The translations under genes were made by a program, and so were the position numbers. Positions 1 to 7,098 of a DNA stretch of 12,593 nucleotides are shown in pieces. Source of the DNA: Bacteroidota bacterium (GTDB lineage: Bacteria > Bacteroidota > Ignavibacteria > Kapaibacteriales > UBA2268); the NCBI GenBank assembly GCA_024280675.1, contig JAJRPT010000139.1, positions 1-12,593 of the forward strand, written 5' to 3'. The notes beneath the pieces were generated by a model, which was given only the letters and a program-made list of their open reading frames with translations, did no database searches and was not told the DNA's origin. The first letter of the stretch is position 1; every line of letters begins with the position of its first letter.

Positions 1-216
1 GGCGAAAAATAAGTGGTGTCAGTCTGATAGAGATGACAAATAAGCGTGTGGGGAGGGGCAAATGAGTTGGCCAGATAGACAAAGAGAAGATGTGACAGGG
101 CTGTGATAAGAGAATGTGGATTGTTAGATTGTGGTTGAAAAATAATTTGGTATCAAAAGTGGTGCTAACAGAATTGAATAAATATATTTTATAATTTTTA
201 TTTGGGAGCTAGTAAA
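1..216 (+). promoter_or_regulatory. Noncoding leader upstream of tuf
   Basis: I see no convincing gene in this stretch. All three forward frames meet stops early (at 10-12, 41-43 and 63-65), so at most a few codons of an upstream gene could be present. By synteny that gene might be fusA, but nothing in the bases shows it. The left part is purine-rich, with GGGGAGGGG at 50-58 and GAGAAGATG at 84-92; both motifs recur in the rplF-rplR spacer. TGTTAG (122-127) and CTAACA (165-170) form a perfect 6-bp inverted repeat with a wide loop. The last 45 bases are very AT-rich and contain TATAAT at 190-195, so a tuf promoter is plausible. A leader transcript from an upstream operon is the alternative. 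Confidence 0.5.
190..195 (+). promoter_or_regulatory. Possible -10 box for tuf
   Basis: A perfect TATAAT lies 21 bases before the tuf ATG in an AT-rich stretch. No good -35 box sits at 16-18 bases upstream: the nearest TTGAAT (174-179) leaves only a 10-base spacer. In AT-rich DNA such a hexamer arises easily by chance, so this is a weak call. Confidence 0.25.
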
Positions 217-1425
217 ATGGCTAAAGAAAAATTCGAAAGAAATAAACCTCACGTAAACGTGGGAACGATTGGTCACGTTGACCATGGGAAAACTACTCTA
301 ACTGCAGCCATTGCAAATGCTCTGGCAATTCAGGGTGGAAATACAGAAGCGAGATCATTCGATTCGATTGACAATGCTCCTGAGGAAAAAGAGCGTGGAA
401 TTACAATTTCTACAGCTCATGTCGAATATGAAACCGAAGCACGTCACTACGCACATGTTGATTGCCCTGGTCACGCCGATTATGTGAAAAACATGATAAC
501 TGGTGCTGCTCAAATGGACGGCGCAATCTTAGTTGTTGCTGGAACCGATGGCCCTATGCCTCAGACACGTGAACATATTTTGCTTGCCCGCCAAGTTGGT
601 GTTCCACAAATTGTGGTATTTATGAACAAATGCGATATAGCAGATGAAGAATTACTAGAGCTAGTAGAGATGGAAGTACGTGAACTTCTCGATATGTATG
701 AATTCCCTGGAGATGACACTCCAATTATCATGGGTTCTGCCCTCAAAGCATTAGAAGCTGGTTCTAGCGGTGCTAGTGCCGATCACGAAGATCTTAAATG
801 TATTTTCGAGCTAATGGAAGCAGTCGATACTTATATTCCGACACCAATTCGTGATACCGAAAAGCCATTCCTAATGCCAGTCGAGGACGTGTTCTCGATT
901 ACTGGTCGTGGTACCGTGGCTACTGGTAAAATTGAGTGTGGCGTTGTAAATGTGAATGAAGAAGTCGAAATCATTGGCTTTGGTTTGAAAAAGAAAACAG
1001 TTTGTACCGGTGTTGAGATGTTCCGTAAACTACTTGATCAAGGTCAAGCCGGTGACAATGTTGGTTTATTGTTGCGTGGAGTTGGCAAAGAAGAAATCCA
1101 ACGTGGTATGGTTATAGTTAAACCTGGAACCATCACACCTCACACAAAATTTACGGCACAAGTTTATGTACTCAAAAAAGAAGAAGGCGGCAGGCATACT
1201 CCTTTCTTCTCTGGCTACCGTCCTCAGTTTTATTTCAGAACAACCGATGTGACTGGATCTTTGCATTTGCCAGAAGGAACAGAAATGGTAATGCCGGGTG
1301 ACAACCTTGATGCTGTATCGATTGAGCTGATTGCTCCGATTGCGATGGACGATGGTCTTAACTTTGCAATTCGTGAGGGTGGGCGTACTGTTGGTGCGGG
1401 TGTTGTAACTAAAATCATAGAATAA
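217..1425 (+). CDS. tuf: Elongation factor Tu
   Basis: EF-Tu is the GTPase that carries aminoacyl-tRNA to the ribosomal A site. The 402-residue protein has all GTP-binding motifs: the P-loop GHVDHGKT (19-26), switch I with RGITI (60-64), DCPG (82-85) followed by the catalytic-type His86, NKCD (137-140) and SALK (174-177). Domain 2 begins near 209 and contains GRGTVATG (230-237); domain 3 ends with REGGRTVGAG. A TTG at 202 is in frame, but the ATG at 217 starts the conserved MAKEKFER and has GGGAG at 204-208 in front, so 217 is preferred. It is a few residues longer than E. coli EF-Tu (394), mainly through an insert around 181-193 after SALKALE. Domain 2 reads GKIECG (237-242) where GRIETG or GRVERG is usual. 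It stands 97 bases upstream of rpsJ in the same direction. Confidence 0.98.
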   Translation: MAKEKFERNKPHVNVGTIGHVDHGKTTLTAAIANALAIQGGNTEARSFDSIDNAPEEKERGITISTAHVEYETEARHYAHVDCPGHADYVKNMITGAAQMDGAILVVAGTDGPMPQTREHILLARQVGVPQIVVFMNKCDIADEELLELVEMEVRELLDMYEFPGDDTPIIMGSALKALEAGSSGASADHEDLKCIFELMEAVDTYIPTPIRDTEKPFLMPVEDVFSITGRGTVATGKIECGVVNVNEEVEIIGFGLKKKTVCTGVEMFRKLLDQGQAGDNVGLLLRGVGKEEIQRGMVIVKPGTITPHTKFTAQVYVLKKEEGGRHTPFFSGYRPQFYFRTTDVTGSLHLPEGTEMVMPGDNLDAVSIELIAPIAMDDGLNFAIREGGRTVGAGVVTKIIE

Positions 1426-1428
1426 TAA

Positions 1429-1494
1429 ATTTTAATCCACAAGCGTGGGTGTAGCGTGGACTCGAATGTTCACACTACATTCGGCTGGGATTAT
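1429..1494 (+). promoter_or_regulatory. Structured tuf-rpsJ spacer with competing hairpins
   Basis: The spacer can fold in more than one way. ATCCAC (1435-1440) pairs with GTGGGT (1445-1450) around an AAGC tetraloop, with one wobble pair. CGAATGT (1463-1469) pairs perfectly with ACATTCG (1477-1483) around a 7-base loop. Alternatively TGTAGCGTG (1450-1458) pairs with CACACTACA (1471-1479) with one mismatch, which excludes the second stem. TAATCC (1433-1438) and GGATTA (1488-1493) could close the whole region. AGCGTGG occurs twice (1442-1448, 1453-1459), so CCAC has two possible partners. There is no T-tract, so it does not look like an ordinary terminator. It precedes the S10 group, where E. 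coli has an L4-controlled leader; a similar role here is inference. Confidence 0.4.
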
Positions 1495-1508
1495 TCTAAA
1501 AATTTAAT

Positions 1509-1513
1509 AAGGA
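1509..1513 (+). promoter_or_regulatory. Ribosome binding site of rpsJ
   Basis: AAGGA lies nine bases before the GTG start of rpsJ. It supports this non-ATG start, in a window where most genes lack a clear Shine-Dalgarno sequence. Confidence 0.6.
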
Positions 1514-1522
1514 AAAGCTAGA

Positions 1523-1831
1523 GTGGCAACACAAAGAATAAGAATAAAATTAAAGTCGTACGACCACAATCTTATTGACAAATCAAGTGAGCGTATTGTT
1601 AAAACAGTTAAGCAGACTGGGGCTATAGTCCTTGGACCAATTCCACTGCCCACCAGAAGAACGGTCTACACCGTAAACCGTTCGCCCCATGTAAACAAGA
1701 AATCACGTGAGCAATTTGAAACAAAAGTACACAAACGTCTTATTGATATTTTTAGCACAAGTCAAAAAACGGTTGATTCACTAATGAAGCTGGAACTTCC
1801 AGCTGGTGTTGATGTAGAACTTAAAGCATAA
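1523..1831 (+). CDS. rpsJ: Small-subunit ribosomal protein S10
   Basis: S10 sits in the head of the 30S subunit. As NusE it also joins NusB in antitermination and couples ribosomes to NusG. The 102-residue product matches the family length and shows the conserved N-terminal block RIRIKLKSYDHNLID (5-19), the loop-side GPIPLPT (38-44) and SPHVNKKSREQFE (54-66). It starts with GTG; AAGGA upstream and the immediate match to the family N-terminus fix this start. It is the first gene of the S10 group, 97 bases after tuf and 21 before rplC. The preceding spacer is strongly structured, so expression may be controlled there. Confidence 0.97.
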   Translation: MATQRIRIKLKSYDHNLIDKSSERIVKTVKQTGAIVLGPIPLPTRRTVYTVNRSPHVNKKSREQFETKVHKRLIDIFSTSQKTVDSLMKLELPAGVDVELKA

Positions 1832-1852
1832 GACTAACGAATTTAAAAGAAA

Positions 1853-2479
1853 ATGAAAGCAATAATTTTAGGTAAGAAAATAGGTATGACAAGTTTCTAC
1901 GGCGATGACGGGCAAGTTATCCCTTGCACCGTAGTAGAGGCTGGGCCATGTCCTGTTGTCCAAATTAAAACCAAAGACAGCGATGGCTACAATGCCATTC
2001 AACTTGGTTTCGAAGAAAAATCAGAAGCAAAATCCAACAAGCCACGCATTGGTCATTTCAAAAAAGCTGGAGTCAAACCCATGCGTTTGTTGAAAGAGTT
2101 TCGTGAGGCTGGCGATGATTACTCACTTGGTCAAGCTATGACAGTTGAGCAATTTGTGTCTGGTGATCTTGTAAAAATCGTTGGAAACTCCAAAGGTAAG
2201 GGATTCCAAGGAGTTATGAAACGTCATGGTTTTGCAGGAGTTGGGATGGCTTCTCACGGGCAAAAAGACCGCCAACGTCATGGTGGTTCAATAGGTCAAT
2301 CTTCATATCCCTCACGTGTTCTCAAAGGCACTAAAATGCCTGGGCGTATGGGGAATACTCGCATAACAGTTAAAAATGTTGAGGTACTCGATGTAGTCTC
2401 AGACCAGAATCTGTTGATACTCAAAGGTTCTGTTCCAGGTGGAAGAAATAGTTATTTGGAAATTATAAAAAATAGTTAA
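1853..2479 (+). CDS. rplC: Large-subunit ribosomal protein L3
   Basis: L3 binds 23S rRNA early in assembly, and its long loop reaches toward the peptidyl transferase centre. The 208-residue product has the bacterial N-terminus (LGKKIGMTSFY, 6-16) and the loop block HGGSIGQSSYPSRVLKGTK (143-161). Gln149 in GSIGQ corresponds to the glutamine that PrmB methylates in E. coli; whether that happens here cannot be read from DNA. No Shine-Dalgarno is visible, since the leader before the ATG is A-rich. One base separates its stop from rplD, so the two are probably translationally coupled. Confidence 0.97.
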   Translation: MKAIILGKKIGMTSFYGDDGQVIPCTVVEAGPCPVVQIKTKDSDGYNAIQLGFEEKSEAKSNKPRIGHFKKAGVKPMRLLKEFREAGDDYSLGQAMTVEQFVSGDLVKIVGNSKGKGFQGVMKRHGFAGVGMASHGQKDRQRHGGSIGQSSYPSRVLKGTKMPGRMGNTRITVKNVEVLDVVSDQNLLILKGSVPGGRNSYLEIIKNS

Positions 2480-2480
2480 A

Positions 2481-3104
2481 ATGAAAGTAGATCTTTACAA
2501 CAAATCAGGCGAAGTCAGTGGCAAAGTGGATTTAAGCGACACTGTCTTTTCAGTCGAGCCTAACGAAAATGCTATGCACCAATCCGTTGTTGCATATCTT
2601 GCTCATCGTCGCCAAGGTACTGCAAAAACAAAAACCAGAGACGAAGTTAGAGGTGGTGGGAAAAAACCTTGGAAACAAAAAGGTCGTGGTACCGCCCGTG
2701 CCGGTTCGACCCGCTCACCAATTTGGATTGGTGGTGGTACAATCCACGGACCAAAGCCTCGACAGTATAATCATAAACTCACAAAAAAGTTAAATAAATT
2801 GAGTAGGCTTTCGGCATATTCGCTGAGAACAAAAGAAAATAATCTGAAGGTAGTTGAAGATTTCTCAATCGAGACGGCAAAGACTAAGCTAATGGCCGAG
2901 ATACTAAGCAATCTCTCAATGAACAAATCAACTCTGCTGATAACTGCTGAGCCCGATTCCAATCTCTGGCTTTCTGCTCGCAATATACCAAAGGTACAGG
3001 TTCGCTCATTCGATAGAGTTTCTACATACGACATACTTAGCCACAAAAATATTATGTTAATGCAGGGTGCAATCTCTGGTATTGAAGATTCTTTCAGCAA
3101 TTAA
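2481..3104 (+). CDS. rplD: Large-subunit ribosomal protein L4
   Basis: L4 is an early-assembly 50S protein whose extended loop lines the peptide exit tunnel. In E. coli it also represses its own S10 operon. The 207-residue product keeps the basic loop, with KPWKQKGRGTARAGSTRSP at 62-80 followed by a Gly-rich GGGTIHGPKPR. It begins one base after the rplC stop, without its own Shine-Dalgarno, which suggests coupled translation. The C-terminal globular part (about 105-207) is more divergent, as is usual in the family. Whether L4 controls this operon through the tuf-rpsJ spacer is unknown. Confidence 0.97.
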   Translation: MKVDLYNKSGEVSGKVDLSDTVFSVEPNENAMHQSVVAYLAHRRQGTAKTKTRDEVRGGGKKPWKQKGRGTARAGSTRSPIWIGGGTIHGPKPRQYNHKLTKKLNKLSRLSAYSLRTKENNLKVVEDFSIETAKTKLMAEILSNLSMNKSTLLITAEPDSNLWLSARNIPKVQVRSFDRVSTYDILSHKNIMLMQGAISGIEDSFSN

Positions 3105-3139
3105 ACATAGAAAACTGATAAAAATAAAAGATTAAAAAA

Positions 3140-3442
3140 ATGATTTCAATTATAAAAAAGCCGATACTTACAGAAAAAGCGATGAGCGGAACAGAAGACC
3201 GCCAGTATCAATTCTATGTTGATCCATCTGCAAATAAATTCCAGATAAAAGATGCAGTAGAGAAAATGTTTGATGTCGAAGTCGAAAATGTTCGCACTAC
3301 GAACACCAAAGGCAAAAAAACACGTCGTCAAACACGCCGTGGACTTCAAACAGGGCATTTTGCTCTTCGGAAAAAAGCTTATGTTCGGCTCAAAGAAGGC
3401 TTCGAGATTGAACTCGTTACCGGTGGCTCAGAAGAGGACTAA
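3140..3442 (+). CDS. rplW: Large-subunit ribosomal protein L23
   Basis: L23 lies at the exit of the peptide tunnel and is the docking point for trigger factor and SRP. The 100-residue product has the family N-terminus KKPILTEKAM (6-15), a basic loop (NTKGKKTRRQTRRG, about 55-68) that contacts 23S rRNA, and an acidic C-terminal tail (GGSEED). The ATG follows an A-rich leader with no Shine-Dalgarno, 35 bases after rplD. A different-frame reading overlapping its 3' end has no family match and is not a gene. Confidence 0.97.
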   Translation: MISIIKKPILTEKAMSGTEDRQYQFYVDPSANKFQIKDAVEKMFDVEVENVRTTNTKGKKTRRQTRRGLQTGHFALRKKAYVRLKEGFEIELVTGGSEED

Positions 3443-3503
3443 TACTTTGGCAGCTATGAGTCAAAAGTGATAAAGAAAATATTGAATAACAAATAAAGTT
3501 AAA

Positions 3504-4346
3504 ATGGGACTAAGAATTCTAAAACCAATTACACCAGGAACACGATTCTATTCGGTAGATGATTTCTCCGATATTACAGAGTCGAAACCGCACAAGCCAC
3601 TGCTTATGCCTATTAAAAGATCTGGTGGGCGCAACTCCCAAGGTAGGGTGACCTCTCGTAGGAAATCTGGTGGACACAAGCGCCGTTACCGTATCATTGA
3701 CTTCAAACGCCACGACAAGCGTGAGATGGAGGCAACGGTTCTGACCATCGAATACGATCCGAACCGCACATCACGAATTGCTTTGGTCCAATACAGCGAC
3801 GGTGAGAAAAGATATATTCTTTGCCCTGATGGACTGAAAGTTGGTCAAAAAATTATTGCAAGCGTAAATGCAGAGTATGACAATGGGAATTGCTTGCCCC
3901 TTGAGTCAATCCCAGTTGGTCTTATTGTCCATAATGTGGAAATGAAGCCTGGTAAGGGTGGGCAACTAGCAAGGTCGGCAGGAGCAAATATTCAGCTTGT
4001 TGGATTTGATGGGAAATATGCACAGCTCAAAATGCCATCTGGCGAATTAAGACTGATTCCAAAAGTATGTTGGGCAACTCTTGGCACTGTCTCAAATGCA
4101 GAACATCAAAACCTAATGCTTGGAAAAGCTGGGCGTGCACGTTGGCTAGGACGCAAGCCAGTCACTCGTGGAATGGTGCGTAACCCAGTCGATCACCCAA
4201 TGGGTGGTGGCGAGGGTAACTCCAAATCAGGTGGTGGTCGTCAGCACCCAGTGTCTCCTTGGGGGCAGAAATCAAAGGGTCTAAAAACTAGAAAGAAATC
4301 AAAAACTACAAACAAATTTATTATTCGTGGTCGTAACGAAAAATAA
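3504..4346 (+). CDS. rplB: Large-subunit ribosomal protein L2
   Basis: L2 is a core 50S protein near the peptidyl transferase centre and is needed for subunit association. The 280-residue product shows GGRNSQGRVTSRRKSGGHK (41-59), the central OB/SH3-like RNA-binding region, and the C-terminal signature NPVDHPMGGGEG (227-238). The residue after DHP is Met, a form I associate with Bacteroidota-type L2; E. coli has His. After this motif the segment NSKSGGGRQHPVSPWGQ resembles the proteobacterial spacing rather than the shorter forms. The ATG at 3504 gives the usual short N-terminus. A 61-base spacer with no evident structure separates it from rplW. Confidence 0.98.
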   Translation: MGLRILKPITPGTRFYSVDDFSDITESKPHKPLLMPIKRSGGRNSQGRVTSRRKSGGHKRRYRIIDFKRHDKREMEATVLTIEYDPNRTSRIALVQYSDGEKRYILCPDGLKVGQKIIASVNAEYDNGNCLPLESIPVGLIVHNVEMKPGKGGQLARSAGANIQLVGFDGKYAQLKMPSGELRLIPKVCWATLGTVSNAEHQNLMLGKAGRARWLGRKPVTRGMVRNPVDHPMGGGEGNSKSGGGRQHPVSPWGQKSKGLKTRKKSKTTNKFIIRGRNEK

Positions 4347-4361
4347 CAGGAATTAAAAAAA

Positions 4362-4643
4362 ATGGCAAGATCGCTAAAAAAAGGAATTTTCGTTCATTAT
4401 AAACTTCAGCAGAGGGTCGATCGGATGAACGCTTCTGGAAAGAAGCAAGTGGTCAAAACCTGGTCACGAGCCTCTATGATTACTCCAGAATTTGTAAGCC
4501 ACACCATTGGCGTTCATAATGGCAAAAGATTCATACCGGTATATGTGACAGAAAATATGGTAGGTCATAAACTAGGCGAATTCTCCCCAACAAGGCTCTA
4601 CAGAGGGCATTCAGGTCACCGTAAAGAAGACAGGAAAAGATAA
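4362..4643 (+). CDS. rpsS: Small-subunit ribosomal protein S19
   Basis: S19 is in the 30S head and forms a complex with S13 near the A site. The 93-residue product is full length and starts with the canonical MARSLKKGIFV. The C-terminal signature is present (GHKLGEFSPTRLYRGHSGH, about 68-86). AGGA at 4348-4351, ten bases before the ATG, is a plausible ribosome binding site. Only two bases separate it from rplV, typical of coupled genes in the S10 group. Confidence 0.98.
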   Translation: MARSLKKGIFVHYKLQQRVDRMNASGKKQVVKTWSRASMITPEFVSHTIGVHNGKRFIPVYVTENMVGHKLGEFSPTRLYRGHSGHRKEDRKR

Positions 4644-4645
4644 AA

Positions 4646-4996
4646 ATGGAAGCAAGAGCATTAAAAAAACATATTAGATCATCACCTCGCAAAATGAGGT
4701 TAGTAATAGATCTTATCCGTGGCAAAAAAGCCACAGAAGCAATAAACATTCTGAAATTATCTCCTCAGATTGCAGCCCGTGTTGCCGAGATGACACTGAG
4801 ATCGGCCCTCAGCAATCTCAACAACAAGGCATTCGATGAAGATGAGAATATTTCCGATGATGAAATTTATGTGACCGAGATTCTAGTCAATCAAGGTCCG
4901 ACAATGAGACGTATTCAGCCCGCTCCAATGGGACGTGCATTTAGGATTCGTAAGCGTTCAAATCACTTAACTATTGTAGTTGCAACTAAAAACTAG
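4646..4996 (+). CDS. rplV: Large-subunit ribosomal protein L22
   Basis: L22 spans the 50S body, and its long beta-hairpin lines the exit tunnel opposite L4. The 116-residue product has the N-terminal SSPRKMRLVIDLIRGK (12-27) and the hairpin segment GPTMRRIQPAPMGRA (84-98), where macrolide-related changes are known in other bacteria; none of that kind is evident. An acidic stretch (about 64-73) lies between helix and hairpin. AGGA inside the rpsS 3' end may serve as its ribosome binding site. Its TAG stop touches the Shine-Dalgarno of rpsC. Confidence 0.97.
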   Translation: MEARALKKHIRSSPRKMRLVIDLIRGKKATEAINILKLSPQIAARVAEMTLRSALSNLNNKAFDEDENISDDEIYVTEILVNQGPTMRRIQPAPMGRAFRIRKRSNHLTIVVATKN

Positions 4997-5000
4997 AGGT
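4996..5000 (+). promoter_or_regulatory. Ribosome binding site of rpsC
   Basis: GAGGT lies five bases before the TTG start of rpsC and overlaps the last base of the rplV stop codon. It is one of the clearest Shine-Dalgarno sequences in the window and supports the TTG start. Confidence 0.65.
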
Positions 5001-5005
5001 ACACT

Positions 5006-5665
5006 TTGGGACAAAAGGTAAACCCAATTAGTCTGAGATTAGGAATTGTAAGGAACTGGGATGCAAACTGGTTCGATGAGAAGAATATGGCAGAGAAACT
5101 GGCAGAAGACCTTCATGTGCGGAAATATATTCGTAACAGGAAGAAAAAAGCTGGAATTGCTCGTATAATCATCGAAAGAACGGCAAAGCAACTTCGCATC
5201 ACAATCCACACCTCAAGACCAGGTGTAATAATTGGTCGCTCAGGAAAGGACATCACTCAACTAGAAGAAGAGCTGAAAAAAGTAACTGGTAAGCCAATCA
5301 AAATATTGATTCACGAAGTCAAACGGCCGGAAGTTGATGCAATCTTAGTTGCAGAGCAAATTGCTCAACAGTTGGAAGGTCGAGTTTCATTTCGTCGTGC
5401 GTTAAAGCAAGCAATCGCAAATGCAATGAGAATGGGTGCAGAAGGAATAAAAGTAATGGCAGCAGGTCGTCTTGGTGGAGCTGAGATGGCACGGACAGAA
5501 CAATACAAAGACGGTCGAACACCTCTTCATACCCTTCGTGCAGACATTGATTACGGAGTGGCAACCGCACAAACAATTTACGGCTCAATAGGCGTTAAGG
5601 TCTGGATATGCAAGGGTGAGATAATGACGAAATTTGGCCATGATGTGGTTAAGAAGAAAAGGTAA
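5006..5665 (+). CDS. rpsC: Small-subunit ribosomal protein S3
   Basis: S3 is a 30S head protein at the mRNA entry channel with helicase-like function. The 219-residue product begins with the canonical GQKVNPISLRLG after a TTG start. It has a type 2 KH domain with the GRSG loop (77-80, in VIIGRSGKDI) and the C-terminal domain with GRLGGAEMARTEQYKDGRTP in its expected position. The TTG start is supported by GAGGT five bases upstream and by alignment of residue 2 onward to the family. A 106-base spacer separates it from rplP, an unusual break inside this operon. Confidence 0.97.
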   Translation: MGQKVNPISLRLGIVRNWDANWFDEKNMAEKLAEDLHVRKYIRNRKKKAGIARIIIERTAKQLRITIHTSRPGVIIGRSGKDITQLEEELKKVTGKPIKILIHEVKRPEVDAILVAEQIAQQLEGRVSFRRALKQAIANAMRMGAEGIKVMAAGRLGGAEMARTEQYKDGRTPLHTLRADIDYGVATAQTIYGSIGVKVWICKGEIMTKFGHDVVKKKR

Positions 5666-5771
5666 ACCGAAGCTAATAATTTAAGCTACAGTTAAGAGCT
5701 GATGAGTGTTCTGTAATGATAGATTATGATTTTGATAAATTAAAAGATTATAAAAAAGAAGAAATAATAAA
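5666..5771 (+). other. rpsC-rplP spacer with a possible tiny ORF
   Basis: Genes here usually abut, but this gap is 106 bases. The left half has repeats of the AAGCT type. The right half contains an ATG-initiated run of 20 codons (5716-5778, MIDYDFDKLKDYKKEEIIKC) that ends seven bases inside rplP in another frame. It has no Shine-Dalgarno. It could be a leader peptide coupled to rplP translation, but AT-rich DNA produces such runs by chance, so I do not call it a gene. Confidence 0.3.
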
Positions 5772-6200
5772 ATGTTAAGTCCAAAGAGAATAAAAAGAAG
5801 AACTTCACACCGTGGCAGAATGACGGGGCTGTCTGTTCGTGGATCACAAATATCTTTTGGGTCTTATGGCCTAAAAGCACTAGAACCACACTGGCTGACC
5901 AACCGAACGATTGAATCTGCTCGTATTGCAATCAACCGTTACCTTAGCCGTGAGGGGCAACTCTGGATTAGAATATTTCCCGATAAACCAGTCTCCAAAA
6001 AACCAGCCGAAACTCGTATGGGTAAAGGTAAGGGTGGCTTCGAGGTATGGGTTGCACCGGTTCGACCTGGGCGAATCCTTTTTGAACTTGATGGTGTATC
6101 GGAGGAGCGTGCTCGTGAGGCATTCCGACTGGCACACCATAAACTTCCGATAAAAACAAAATTTGTAAAACGAAGAGATTTGATGTATAATGAAGCCTAG
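5772..6200 (+). CDS. rplP: Large-subunit ribosomal protein L16
   Basis: L16 is a late-assembly 50S protein contacting the A-site tRNA. The 142-residue product starts MLSPKRIKRR, close to the usual MLxPKR, with basic N-terminal residues followed by GSYGLKALEPHWLTNRTIE (30-48). RMGKGKG (82-88) is the family signature; Arg82 corresponds to the arginine hydroxylated in E. coli. Its last 11 bases overlap rpmC, so the two are likely coupled. The ATG has only a weak purine leader (AAAGAAG). Confidence 0.97.
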   Translation: MLSPKRIKRRTSHRGRMTGLSVRGSQISFGSYGLKALEPHWLTNRTIESARIAINRYLSREGQLWIRIFPDKPVSKKPAETRMGKGKGGFEVWVAPVRPGRILFELDGVSEERAREAFRLAHHKLPIKTKFVKRRDLMYNEA

Positions 6201-6402
6201 AAAAGTACAAGATTTAAAAGAACTCTCAACAGAAGAGTTAGTAGACTTAGTTGCTGAAACTGAGGAAACCTTTGCAAATCAAAAATTCCAAAATGAACTC
6301 AAGCAACTCCAAGACACGGCGTATCTTCGTATCTTGCGTAGGGATATCGCTCGCATGAAAACACTTTTGAAACAAGAAAATATATTACAAAAAGGCAATT
6401 AG
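6190..6402 (+). CDS. rpmC: Large-subunit ribosomal protein L29
   Basis: L29 is a small helical protein near the tunnel exit, next to L23. The 70-residue product has the family pattern of two helices: an N-terminal KPRKVQDLKELSTEELVDL (2-20) and the C-terminal LRILRRDIARMKTLL signature. Its ATG lies inside the 3' end of rplP, overlapping by 11 bases, so initiation probably depends on ribosomes finishing rplP. Six bases separate it from rpsQ. Confidence 0.95.
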   Translation: MKPRKVQDLKELSTEELVDLVAETEETFANQKFQNELKQLQDTAYLRILRRDIARMKTLLKQENILQKGN

Positions 6403-6408
6403 ACAAAG

Positions 6409-6669
6409 ATGACAGAACAAAAATCAAGAAAAAAGATATTGCAAGGCAAAGTTGTTTCAAACAAAACAGATAAAACAATTACTGTCATGTGGGAAAGACA
6501 AATACAACATCCTTTATATAAGAAATACTATAAGCAGTCCAAGCGTTTTATGGCACATGACGAAAAGAACGAATGCACCGAAGGTGATTTTGTTCGCATA
6601 AGCGAGACACGACCACTTTCAAAACGTAAGCGTTGGGAACTTGTAGAAATTGTAAGAAAAGCTAAATAG
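6409..6669 (+). CDS. rpsQ: Small-subunit ribosomal protein S17
   Basis: S17 is a primary 16S rRNA-binding protein with an OB fold. The 86-residue product shows LQGKVVSNKTDKTITV (11-26), the HPLYKKYYKQSKRFMAHDE region (about 34-52) and the CTEGDFVRISETRPLSKRK signature (about 56-74). The ATG comes six bases after rpmC. It is the last gene of the classical S10 operon, yet only 18 bases separate it from rplN and no terminator is visible, so S10 and spc groups may share one transcript. Confidence 0.97.
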   Translation: MTEQKSRKKILQGKVVSNKTDKTITVMWERQIQHPLYKKYYKQSKRFMAHDEKNECTEGDFVRISETRPLSKRKRWELVEIVRKAK

Positions 6670-6687
6670 AAATAGGTAAAAAATAAA

Positions 6688-7056
6688 ATGGTACGTGAAG
6701 AAGCAAATCTAGTTGTGGCTGATAATTCAGGTGCAAAAAAAGTTAGAATCATTAGGGTTCTGGGTGGGCATGGGAAAAAATATGCCGGCGTTGGAGACCA
6801 AGTGGTCATCACCGTCAAGGCTGCTATGCCTAATGGAAACGTAAAGAAGGGTGAAATCTCAAAAGCTGTAATCGTCCGAACCAAAAAGGAATTCCAACGA
6901 CAAGACGGGTCATTCATTCGCTTTGATGACAATGCCGCAGTCCTGCTCAATGCAAAGGGCGAACCACGTGGAACACGTATTTTTGGACCTGTTTGCAGGG
7001 AGTTACGAGAGAGGAATTTTATGAAAATAGTTTCTCTTGCACCCGAGGTTTTGTAA
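6688..7056 (+). CDS. rplN: Large-subunit ribosomal protein L14
   Basis: L14 sits at the subunit interface and forms bridges to 16S rRNA; RsfS silencing factor docks on it. The 122-residue product is the exact usual length. It shows NLVVADNSGAKKVRIIRVL (7-25), an RFDDNAAVLLNAKGEPRGTR block (about 78-97) and the C-terminal ELRERNFMKIVSLAPEVL. The leader is A-rich without a convincing Shine-Dalgarno. It opens the spc group. Confidence 0.98.
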   Translation: MVREEANLVVADNSGAKKVRIIRVLGGHGKKYAGVGDQVVITVKAAMPNGNVKKGEISKAVIVRTKKEFQRQDGSFIRFDDNAAVLLNAKGEPRGTRIFGPVCRELRERNFMKIVSLAPEVL

Positions 7057-7098
7057 ATAATATTTGATAAGAATTTGAAAACTTAAGATTTAATAAAA

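Noticed and set aside
202..216. TTG start adding five residues to EF-Tu
   Set aside because: The ATG at 217 gives the conserved MAKEKFER start; the extra residues match nothing, and the GGGAG there is better read as the ribosome binding site.
6528..6950. 140-codon reverse-strand frame across rpsQ-rplN
   Set aside because: It lies antisense to two well-supported ribosomal protein genes and has no recognisable domain; it is a shadow frame.
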